Shown piece by piece: positions 1-7,450 of a stretch of DNA of 8,628 nucleotides; the stretch's first letter is position 1, and each line of letters begins with the position of its first letter. The notes below the pieces were generated by a model. That model was given only the letters and a program-made list of their open reading frames with translations. It made no database searches and was not told the DNA's origin. The position numbers and the translations under genes are program-made. This stretch comes from GWA2-46-10 sp964361435 (GTDB lineage: Bacteria; Patescibacteriota; Minisyncoccia; UBA6257; Colwellbacteraceae), in contig CAYIAN010000024.1 of NCBI GenBank assembly GCA_964361435.1, positions 1-8,628 of the forward strand, written 5' to 3'.

Positions 1-1416
<1,416 letters not shown>

Positions 1417-1417
<1 letters not shown>

Positions 1418-2517
1418 CAGCTATTTCTTTGTATATTAAGCATTATGCCAACCATAGCCATAAATACCACTAAAGAAAAGTTTCCGTAGCTCACAAAAGG
1501 TAGAGGTACTCCGGTAATCGGTATGAGACCAGAGGTTGAAGCCATGTGAATAAAAGCCTGTAATCCTATAGTAGCTGCAAATCCAATTAAAACAAGTTTC
1601 CCGAATTTGTCCCGAGTTTTCTTAGCCAACATCGCTCCCTTCACCACCAGAGCAATATATAAAAAGATGACCATAATTGATCCCACAAATCCAAACTCTT
1701 CTGCAATGATCGCGAATATCGAATCTCCCATACGCTCAGGTAAAAAATTTTTAGCCCTAGATTGTCCATATCCCACTCCCCAAAGACCCCCCGATCCTAT
1801 GACCGTTAAAGCTTGATTAATTTGATAACCAGCTTCTTGGGTATCAATGCTTGGATTAGCAAAACTTTTAATGCGATTCAGCCTGTAATCTGTCGAGAAA
1901 ATAAATGCCGTTAAGAGCAGTGCCCCTCCTAAAATTATTGATATAACAAAAGGCCATCTGGCGCCGGCAGAAAAGTATATGAGCAAGGCTACGACTCCAA
2001 TAATGACAGCTGCGCTGGTCGAGTTTTGAAAAAGTAAAATCAAGCAGATGAATCCTACCATTGAAGCAAACGGAATTAATCCTTCGGACAAACTTTTCTC
2101 TCGATCGGTTTTTCTCTCGCTAGATAACCAAGCGGCTAAATACAAAACTATAGTTAATTTGAGGAGCTCTGATGGTTGGATCGTTACCGGCCCCACACCT
2201 ATCCATCTTTGAGCCCCACCCTCTGCTATTCCCAAGGGGGAAAGAAGCAAAAGCAGAAGCCCGACACTCACTAACAGAATGGGTGTCGCCAAATTCTTAT
2301 AAATTCTGTAGTTAATAAAGTAACAGATAACAAAAGCGAGAGTGCCAACCCCGAGACCCAATATAATCTGATCTTTCAAATAGAAAAAAGGATCATCGTG
2401 ATTAATCTTTCCTAAATCAGAAGAAGCCGAAGCCAGGACCGCTAACCCCACACCTAACAAAACCAAAAATACTGTTAGGGTGAAATAATCTACTTTTTTG
2501 AAAACACCTCTTGCCAT
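1417..2517 (-). CDS. ftsW: SEDS-family peptidoglycan polymerase (FtsW)
   Basis: 366 residues with about ten predicted membrane segments. SEDS proteins polymerise lipid II into glycan strands together with a class B penicillin-binding protein. Visible family motifs are GAQRWIGVGPVTIQPSELLKL (101-121), GSGGLWGVGYGQSRAKNFLP (241-260), ERMGDSIFAIIAEEFGFVG (261-279) with D265 at the position of the catalytic Asp, and TSGLIPITGVPLPFVSYG (328-345). The adjacent murG favours FtsW over the elongation paralogue RodA, although sequence alone does not fully exclude RodA. The usual Q/E-PDxGT motif after the middle loop reads QNSTSA (164-169), a clear departure. There is no Shine-Dalgarno sequence: the ATG lies one base after the upstream stop (TAATATG), so translation probably depends on re-initiation. 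The class B partner is not in the window. Confidence 0.94.
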
Positions 2518-2518
2518 A

Positions 2519-3997
2519 TTAGTATCTACTACGCCTTAAAACCTCTCCCTCAAAACGCCCTTCGCCAAGCACTCTGCCTTTCAGAATCACTTCCTTCACT
2601 TCATAGTCTTGCTTATCTAGCAACACTAAATCTGCGGATGCCCCCTCTTCTATCAACCCTTTCCCTGGGATTTTGAAATACTTAGCGGGAACAGATGTAA
2701 CCTTAGCGACCGCATCTTCTAAAGACATCAATCCCTCTCCGATTACTGTTCTAAAATAGTGCGGAAAGGCATCGTGAGCCACCCTATTAATCACCACTCC
2801 CCCTCCTGTACGAGCGCCATCTAAGTTGGCCGTAATGAAAACTGCGTTCTCTGCTATAGCTGTCCTGACAAGGCTGGCACTCAAATTATCCCTGGCGATG
2901 GTTGCATGCAACTCACTAATCTCCATCAATCTAAACATCGCGTCTATATAGTTAACTCCCCAGTTCCCCGCTATATCAATGACGCTCTTGCCAGCCAGGA
3001 AGTGATGTTGGGGAGCGCTAGTAACCCATATATTTCTAAAATCCATATTCTGCCAACTTCTCTTAGCCGCCAATTTATATCTAGCCTCTTTCAATTTCTT
3101 GAGAGCATCTTTATTGTCTATATTCCTAAGCGCTCCCGGCAGATACTCCTTAATATGTACTTCTGTTATACAGTGAGGTTGTAAGACTAAGCGAACCTCA
3201 ATCTTCTTTTCCAGAGCATCGCGTACTAAATATAGTGCCTCCCTAAACTCTCTAGTTGAGCCTTTAACCGGCTCTAATCCCTCCACTACCATTTTCGCTT
3301 TAGTAAGCTTCGATACATTAATAATCTCCTTAATTATTTTAACGTACTTGTCGCTTGGAACATCTAGTTTGACCAAAACCACTCCCCCACTGTGTGCGGT
3401 AGACCTTGCTACTTCCTTGAGCTCCTTTATTCCACATCGCTCTAGATCAAAAGATATTCCAAAAGCTCCATCCTTGATGGCCTTTCTTAAAACATTGTGA
3501 ATAACATCCGCTTCTTTCTTCTCTAAGCTTTTCCTATTACTAGTAATATCAAACCTTACTCCGCAATATCCAGCGAGTGTTCCAAAGTTAATACCTAGAT
3601 TAAATCTCTTAAGTTCCCTCAAAAACTCTTTTACACTCTGCCAGTTTATATTAAACCCACTTCCGTCTGACCAGTGATGAATAGATTCTATGTTCCCATA
3701 TACCAAAGGAGCCAGGGAGTATCCATGTTGGCCACCGATAATATTCAAAATCCCTTGTTTTATAAACCCTTCCTGCTCCGGGTTATTAAAAAGACTGAGT
3801 GAACTATCTGAACGGGCATGAATGTCGATAAATCCAGGGGTCAAATAATGACCCAATCCTTCCATAACCTGGTCTGCTCTCCTCCCCCTGATTTCTCCAA
3901 CCGAAGAGATTAATCCACCTTGAATTAAAACGTCCGCTTTATACGGATCTCTTCCCGTCCCGTCTACCACTTGAACTCCCTTTATTAAAAGGCTCAT
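2519..3997 (-). CDS. Amidohydrolase-superfamily protein, D-aminoacylase-like, with degenerate metal site
   Basis: 492 residues, the usual size for N-acyl-D-amino-acid deacylases of the amidohydrolase superfamily. The fold signals are intact: an N-terminal beta segment (LLIKGVQVVDGTGRDPYKADVLI, residues 3-25), YLTPGFIDIH entering the TIM barrel at 51-60, and a C-terminal return to the beta domain (SLEDAVAKVTSVPAKYF, 425-441; EGASADLVLLDKQ, 451-463). The chemistry looks damaged. The HxH pair is H60-A-R62. The family Asn-Cys-Gly after strand 2 is Q90-H91-G92. The VGHGTLR-like segment is AGYCGVR (142-148). The THLR-like segment is VKLD (209-212), and the ISHLK-like segment is VEGLE (238-242). An Asp in a late LDGA motif (D393) may remain. 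Zn-dependent deacylation is therefore doubtful; a binding, scaffold or altered catalytic role is possible. The gene lies between mraY and ftsW, so a role in D-amino-acid or peptidoglycan metabolism is plausible but inferred. The reading frame is open throughout, so it does not look like a decaying pseudogene. Confidence 0.85.
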   Translation of the reverse strand: MSLLIKGVQVVDGTGRDPYKADVLIQGGLISSVGEIRGRRADQVMEGLGHYLTPGFIDIHARSDSSLSLFNNPEQEGFIKQGILNIIGGQHGYSLAPLVYGNIESIHHWSDGSGFNINWQSVKEFLRELKRFNLGINFGTLAGYCGVRFDITSNRKSLEKKEADVIHNVLRKAIKDGAFGISFDLERCGIKELKEVARSTAHSGGVVLVKLDVPSDKYVKIIKEIINVSKLTKAKMVVEGLEPVKGSTREFREALYLVRDALEKKIEVRLVLQPHCITEVHIKEYLPGALRNIDNKDALKKLKEARYKLAAKRSWQNMDFRNIWVTSAPQHHFLAGKSVIDIAGNWGVNYIDAMFRLMEISELHATIARDNLSASLVRTAIAENAVFITANLDGARTGGGVVINRVAHDAFPHYFRTVIGEGLMSLEDAVAKVTSVPAKYFKIPGKGLIEEGASADLVLLDKQDYEVKEVILKGRVLGEGRFEGEVLRRSRY

Positions 3998-4007
3998 TGT
4001 CAGATAA

Positions 4008-4013
4008 ATTATA
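4008..4013 (-). promoter_or_regulatory. Candidate -10 box for a near-leaderless amidohydrolase-ftsW-murG-gltX transcript
   Basis: A perfect TATAAT on the minus strand ends 10 bases before the amidohydrolase ATG at 3997. Initiation 6-7 bases downstream would give a 5' leader of only 3-4 bases, that is, an essentially leaderless mRNA. This fits the absence of any Shine-Dalgarno sequence before this gene. The best -35 at 17-base spacing is TTCAGG, a weak match to TTGACA. If real, it gives the downstream four genes a promoter separate from scpA. A TATAAT by chance in AT-rich DNA cannot be ruled out. Confidence 0.5.
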
Positions 4014-4015
4014 GA

Positions 4016-4144
4016 CTAAATCCGCACTCTCCTGAAGATATCATTCATTACAACCTTCATGCGCGGCCCAGGAAGGCTAGACACCCATACCGCTATCGGC
4101 GACTTCTGGACCTGACGAGACATACGTCGGGAGGAGAGGCTCAT
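4016..4144 (-). CDS. Possible small basic protein of 42 residues, unrecognised
   Basis: An open frame in the gap between mraY and the amidohydrolase gene, starting at 4144 and ending with TAG at 4016. It is preceded by GGAGG with 7 bases to the ATG, the only strong Shine-Dalgarno sequence in the window. The product begins MSLSSRRMSRQVQKSP and ends NDIFRRVRI. It is rich in Arg and Ser, contains a single Trp, and has no membrane segment or known motif. Against it being coding, the arginines use all six codons, the region is GC-rich compared with its neighbours, and the start lies inside a strong inverted repeat, so the DNA may encode a structured RNA instead. No function is proposed. Confidence 0.3.
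   Translation of the reverse strand: MSLSSRRMSRQVQKSPIAVWVSSLPGPRMKVVMNDIFRRVRI
4061..4131. other. Further inverted repeats in the mraY-amidohydrolase gap (possible structured RNA)
   Basis: Two more potential stems sit beside the hairpin at 4130-4156. Arms 4065-4075 and 4103-4112 pair with one bulged base; the odd pair is G-U in minus-strand RNA and C-A in plus-strand RNA. Arms 4111-4117 and 4125-4131 pair over 7 bases; here the odd pair is G-U in plus-strand RNA and C-A in minus-strand RNA. The stems share bases 4111-4112, so they would compete or be slightly shortened. An inner CCG-CTAT-CGG repeat (about 4090-4099) could cap the first stem. I compared it by eye with SRP RNA and RNase P RNA and saw no convincing core motif. 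Confidence 0.35.
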
Positions 4145-4163
4145 CCCCCCTCCTCCAATTTTT
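4130..4163. promoter_or_regulatory. GC-rich inverted repeat: SD-masking hairpin (minus) or intrinsic-terminator-like (plus)
   Basis: Arms at 4130-4139 and 4147-4156 pair over 10 bases around a 7-base loop (4140-4146). In minus-strand RNA the stem is GGAGGAGGGG with CCTCTCCUCC and has a single G-U pair. It buries the Shine-Dalgarno sequence of the small ORF while its AUG sits in the loop, as expected of a translational switch or RNA thermometer. In plus-strand RNA the same repeat has one A-C mismatch but is followed by AATTTTT (4157-4163), the layout of an intrinsic terminator. No plus-strand gene precedes it, so a plus-strand terminator would have to serve an antisense or small RNA. Confidence 0.5.
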
Positions 4164-4165
4164 AT

Positions 4166-5209
4166 CTACAAAACCACCCTGTCCAAAAAGAAGATTACCA
4201 ATGCCAGGCCTACACCCATAATAGAAATTATCCAAAAACGCATAGTAATCAAGCTCTCTGGCCAGCCTAAAGCTTCAAAATGGTGATGGATGGGAGTGGA
4301 TAAGAAAATTTTATGCCCAGTAAGTTTTTTGCTTATTGTCTGTACTATTACTGACAGTGACTCCAACGCGGGTACTATTGCAAAGATTGGCAATAAAAAA
4401 ACGGTATTGGTAAGCATAGTAATCACTCCCATTGTTATTCCCAAAGCCATTGCACCAGTGTCTCCCATAATGAATTTAGCTGGGTAAATATTAAACCACA
4501 AAAAAGCGAGTGTCGCGCCCAAAATTACCCCTATCATTGCCGCTAAATCAAATCTTCCCAAAGCAAACGCTATAATTCCCAGCGCGATGTATATGAAAAG
4601 AGAAATCCCTCCCCAAAGGCCATCTAAACCGTCCGTTATATCGCCCGAGAAAGCACTGGCTACAATGATGAACATGAATATCGGCACATACCATATTCCT
4701 ATGTCAAAATTTCCCAGAAAAGGCACGTGAATCAATTGCCAAACCAACTTTGAATGAAACCACCAGGCTCCTACCACTGAAATTAGGAAATAGATAACTA
4801 GTTTGTGCGAAATCTTGAGTCCTCCTCCCTTATCCCCCAATCTCATTACTCCCAAGATGTCGTCAAACAGCCCCAAGAGGGCTGCGATGAAAAAAGCCGC
4901 TAGAGGCAAGAAAGTTTCTCCTCTATCTACAAAGCTCAAAAATCCCCAAAAACCATCATAAAAATATTCCATGAGGGAAAGGACTCCCGTGACAATCGCC
5001 AAGGTAAGCCAGATAGTGATACCTCCCATAGTTGGAGTACCCTCTTTCTTTTTGTGCAAACTTGAAAAAATAGGGCTCTCTTCCGAGACCCTAATTTGTT
5101 TACCTGCTTTTACTTTTATTAACCCCTTGAGAATAATCGGGGCCAAGGTAAAGGCTACTACAAAAGAGATTATGGATACTGTTACAATTCTTATCACCTC
5201 TATCATCAT
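4166..5209 (-). CDS. mraY: Phospho-N-acetylmuramoyl-pentapeptide transferase
   Basis: 347 residues, a normal MraY length, with about ten membrane segments. It transfers phospho-MurNAc-pentapeptide from its UDP carrier to undecaprenyl phosphate, making lipid I, the first membrane step of peptidoglycan synthesis. Motifs present are KKKEGTPTMGGITIW (53-67), FDD (115-117) with the catalytic Asp pair, TDGLDGLWGG (192-201), NIYPAKFIMGDTGAMALG (240-257) with the Mg-binding Asp near 250, and the MraY-specific histidine cluster PIHHHFEALGW (306-316), which separates it from WecA/TagO relatives. The usual Asn-rich lead into TDGLDG reads SAFSGDITDGLDG, a local departure. The ATG overlaps the stop of the upstream peptidase by four bases (ATGA), so coupling is likely; a second Met follows immediately and could also start. 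Downstream lies the structured 168-base gap rather than murD. Confidence 0.96.
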   Translation of the reverse strand: MMIEVIRIVTVSIISFVVAFTLAPIILKGLIKVKAGKQIRVSEESPIFSSLHKKKEGTPTMGGITIWLTLAIVTGVLSLMEYFYDGFWGFLSFVDRGETFLPLAAFFIAALLGLFDDILGVMRLGDKGGGLKISHKLVIYFLISVVGAWWFHSKLVWQLIHVPFLGNFDIGIWYVPIFMFIIVASAFSGDITDGLDGLWGGISLFIYIALGIIAFALGRFDLAAMIGVILGATLAFLWFNIYPAKFIMGDTGAMALGITMGVITMLTNTVFLLPIFAIVPALESLSVIVQTISKKLTGHKIFLSTPIHHHFEALGWPESLITMRFWIISIMGVGLALVIFFLDRVVL

Positions 5210-6129
5210 AAGTCTAGTAGTATATTTCTGGTTTCAGTGAAACGGTCTTTGGACCCTAGTACCACTACTATGACTGGCTCCCCAAAATTTGGTACATCAA
5301 AGACGGAAATTAAATTGCTGTCCGCCTCCGGTAGAGTACCCGTTTTTCCTCCCAGGAAATCAGGATCCCCCGCAAACTGGTTGATGTTTATCAATTGTCT
5401 CTCCACTCCCAGGTTGGTGTCAACAATAAAGTCTGTGGATCTACGAGTAATTTGGAAAAATTCCTGGTTTTCTCTCCATATATATTGGATTAGCTTCACT
5501 AAATCTTCCACTGTCGATTGATTCTGAACCGAAAGGCCGGTGGGCTCCACAAATTGACTGTTGCTCATTCCCGCTCTCCTGGCTACCGCATTCATCTCCG
5601 AAACAAAATCAGCTTGACCATAATTTTGCGCCAGCGCTACCGCAGCGTCATTACTTGAGGTGATAAGCATCGCTTTCACTAAGTCTCGCACCTTAAAGAT
5701 CTCTCCTAATTTGAATCCGTTCTCATCGCCGATAGTATCTATCGCCACTTGGCTCACAACCACACCTTGTTCTGGATCCATCAAACTTTCAGCAGTGTAT
5801 GCGGAAAGCAGTTTAGTGATTGAAGCGACCGGCCAACGTTTATCCTCCTTCCATCCCACGAGCTCTTTACCCCCCATAAGGTAGGCTCCAGCTGCAACCG
5901 CCGGTTGCATTCCATCCATGGAGTTAATACCTCCATTGCTTGTGGACCCCTGTGTCACTGGAGCATCGGCTATTAAACTCGTTGTATCAATTTGCGCCCT
6001 ACCCACCTCCGCCACTAAGTCTTCTTTTATAGGTTCTTGATAATTTTTTAAGGAGAGGGCTAAACCCAATCCCACCACCAGAGCCAACCCGGCAAAAGAC
6101 CAGATTCTTCTATTGAGATTCTTGACCAT
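5206..6129 (-). CDS. Serine-type D-Ala-D-Ala carboxypeptidase/endopeptidase, S11 family (low-molecular-mass PBP)
   Basis: 307 residues. A short basic N-terminus (MVKNLNRRIW) and a hydrophobic stretch (about 11-27) form a signal anchor, so the catalytic domain is exported. The three active-site motifs of penicillin-binding serine peptidases are in order: SITK (103-106, nucleophile S103), SSN (158-160) and KTG (262-264). The surrounding WPVASITKLLSAYTA, ITSSNDAAVALA and FVEPTGLS are typical of the S11 (DacA/PbpG) family. It probably removes the terminal D-Ala of pentapeptides or cleaves cross-links. The C-terminal beta domain and amphipathic anchor of PBP5 are absent, so attachment must rely on the N-terminal segment. 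A Ser/Gly-rich linker (about 58-72) separates the anchor from the domain. It overlaps scpB by 20 bases and mraY by four, placing a wall hydrolase between segregation and lipid I genes. Carboxypeptidase versus endopeptidase activity cannot be decided from sequence. Confidence 0.92.
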   Translation of the reverse strand: MVKNLNRRIWSFAGLALVVGLGLALSLKNYQEPIKEDLVAEVGRAQIDTTSLIADAPVTQGSTSNGGINSMDGMQPAVAAGAYLMGGKELVGWKEDKRWPVASITKLLSAYTAESLMDPEQGVVVSQVAIDTIGDENGFKLGEIFKVRDLVKAMLITSSNDAAVALAQNYGQADFVSEMNAVARRAGMSNSQFVEPTGLSVQNQSTVEDLVKLIQYIWRENQEFFQITRRSTDFIVDTNLGVERQLININQFAGDPDFLGGKTGTLPEADSNLISVFDVPNFGEPVIVVVLGSKDRFTETRNILLDL

Positions 6130-6670
6130 CTTTTATTAGCGTTTTACTAAGCGCCGCGTATTTTTCATATTCCGGCAGCTCTTCCGGAGTCGAAACACCC
6201 ATGTGTTTTAGAAAATCGAAGGTTGTTTGATATACATAACCCCCGGTTTTTTCTTTATCTTCCCTACGTTCCACTAAACCCCGTACCATCAAACTACGAA
6301 GAATGAAGGCGCTGTTCACCCCTCGGATATAGTCAATTAAAGCTCTCGTACACGGCCCGAGGTAAGCGATAATAGAAACCGCCTCTAAAGCAGCTGGAGT
6401 TAACTTAGTGTCCAGCTCTTCCTTGGTCAACTTTTCTATAATATTCGTGAGCTCAGAAGCGGTCACAAGTTGTACTTCATCTTGGCTTCTTATTAAATCT
6501 AATCCCCTGTTTTCATCATTTAGTCTTATCTTTATTACATTCAAAGCTTTTTCAATTTCAGCCTCGTTAACTTTGGTAAGAGAAGCGAGCCTTTTTAACT
6601 TCATCGGTTCACCGTGAATAAACAAAACGGCTTCGATTTTGGCCTCTAGATTTTTCACATTGTTATCCAT
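6110..6670 (-). CDS. scpB: Segregation and condensation protein B
   Basis: 186 residues, typical for ScpB. It forms dimers of paired winged-helix domains that bind the kleisin ScpA and regulate the SMC complex, which compacts and separates chromosomes. The first domain opens with KIEAVLFIHGEPMKLKRLAS (11-30), the family signature. The second carries LTPAALEAVSIIAYLGPCTR (90-109), followed by IRGVNSAFILRSLMVRGLVE (115-134) and the closing GGYVYQTTFDFLKHMGVS (143-160). At the position after IAYLGP many homologues have V/I-TR; here it is C-TR, which is unlikely to matter. The ATG lies inside the 3' end of scpA (8-base overlap), so the two are probably translated together in a fixed ratio. The 3' end contains the start of the peptidase gene. 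Confidence 0.96.
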   Translation of the reverse strand: MDNNVKNLEAKIEAVLFIHGEPMKLKRLASLTKVNEAEIEKALNVIKIRLNDENRGLDLIRSQDEVQLVTASELTNIIEKLTKEELDTKLTPAALEAVSIIAYLGPCTRALIDYIRGVNSAFILRSLMVRGLVERREDKEKTGGYVYQTTFDFLKHMGVSTPEELPEYEKYAALSKTLIKDGQESQ

Positions 6671-7382
6671 TTGATCCTATGATTTTAATCTCTGAAAATA
6701 GCTCGTCCTGTTCGATATTAACATCAAAGTCTCTAAATAAATGAAGGAGGGCGAGAAACATCACGACTATCTCTGTTTTCTCTTTGCCCCTACTTAAATC
6801 ACTAAAATTTGTCTTAACTCTACCGCTAATCCAACTAAACAGTTCTTTGATCTTATCCTCCAGAGAGACCATTTTTACTTCTCCTTCTTCCATCTTTTGA
6901 AGATCCATTAATCCGTCCGCTATAAGTTGGATATGCTCGTATAACTCTCGGGGATTTACCACCTGAGTTAGATAGAATCCCTTTGGCGCATTCAAAAGAA
7001 ATGGTCTTCCATATGAAACATACTTTCCCCATAATCTATCAATTGCGCGTTCTCCGGAGCGTAGCTCCTTGTAGAGCCTAAGGCGCGCTTCAAACTCTGC
7101 CATATCTCTTTCTTCCTCTTCGCTCAACTGCAGATGAGGCAAAAGGGCGTGTGATTTAATTAAGATCAGCCTCGCAGCTACAACCACAAAATCAGCTAAT
7201 TCCCGGTGATGCACCCGATTTTCTAACTTTCCAAGATATGTAATAAAGTCAGCCGTTACTTCGGCAAGATTAAATCTTGTAATCTCCAGTTCCTTTTCCT
7301 CTATAAGCTGGAGGAGTTTTTCTAAAGGGCCCCTAAAAGTAGCGTTTTGGAACTCATATTCGGGGACTTTCTCGGTATCCAT
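6663..7382 (-). CDS. scpA: Segregation and condensation protein A (kleisin)
   Basis: 239 residues, a normal bacterial kleisin. ScpA bridges the two heads of the SMC dimer and recruits ScpB. The N-terminal domain has the ScpA signature FRGPLEKLLQLIEEKELEI (16-34) and AARLILIKSHALLP (69-82), which contacts the SMC head-proximal coiled coil. A charged helical stretch follows (87-115). The C-terminal winged helix is marked by KTEIVVMFLALLHLFRDF (202-219) and EIKI at the end, where it binds the SMC cap. It is the first gene of the long minus-strand run and is divergent from dnaX across only 68 bases. AAGGA stands directly against the ATG with no spacer, too close for a normal Shine-Dalgarno sequence. 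No smc gene is in the window. Confidence 0.95.
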   Translation of the reverse strand: MDTEKVPEYEFQNATFRGPLEKLLQLIEEKELEITRFNLAEVTADFITYLGKLENRVHHRELADFVVVAARLILIKSHALLPHLQLSEEEERDMAEFEARLRLYKELRSGERAIDRLWGKYVSYGRPFLLNAPKGFYLTQVVNPRELYEHIQLIADGLMDLQKMEEGEVKMVSLEDKIKELFSWISGRVKTNFSDLSRGKEKTEIVVMFLALLHLFRDFDVNIEQDELFSEIKIIGSNG

Positions 7383-7407
7383 TCCTTGATATCTAGTTAG
7401 TTATTCC

Positions 7408-7413
7408 ATTCTA
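7408..7413 (-). promoter_or_regulatory. Candidate -10 box for the scpA-led operon
   Basis: TAGAAT (one mismatch to TATAAT) on the minus strand, 25 bases ahead of the scpA ATG. At 17-base spacing the -35 would be TTTAAT, a weak match. Initiation near 7401 would give a leader of about 18 bases. Some promoter is expected in this 68-base divergent gap because scpA begins a 7-kb run of same-strand genes, but the exact hexamer is uncertain; TAGATA, closer to the start, is an alternative. Confidence 0.35.
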
Positions 7414-7426
7414 CGGCAACACCCCC

Positions 7427-7432
7427 TATAAT
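7427..7432 (+). promoter_or_regulatory. Candidate -10 box for dnaX
   Basis: A perfect TATAAT, 18 bases before the dnaX ATG. Initiation about 7 bases downstream (near 7439) would give a leader of roughly 11 bases. No Shine-Dalgarno sequence is visible in that leader (it is AT-rich, with a run of five T). The -35 at 17 bases, TTCCAT, is poor. The site overlaps the spacer of the opposing scpA promoter candidate, so the two could interfere with each other. Confidence 0.5.
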
Positions 7433-7450
7433 TAAAGCGATTTTTAAGCC

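Noticed and set aside
2906..3184. Plus-strand open frame of 92 codons antisense to the amidohydrolase gene
   Set aside because: It has no recognisable domain or ribosome binding site, and the opposite frame matches a known fold from end to end.
2519..3997. Amidohydrolase gene as a pseudogene
   Set aside because: The frame is open over the full family length, the start and stop are fitted tightly to its neighbours, and there is no frameshift. Ligand loss alone does not show decay.
4061..4163. Gap as SRP RNA, RNase P RNA or a known riboswitch
   Set aside because: A short AGGTCC stretch resembles part of 4.5S RNA, but the GGAAG-AGCAGC-type loop core and the RNase P conserved blocks are not found on either strand.
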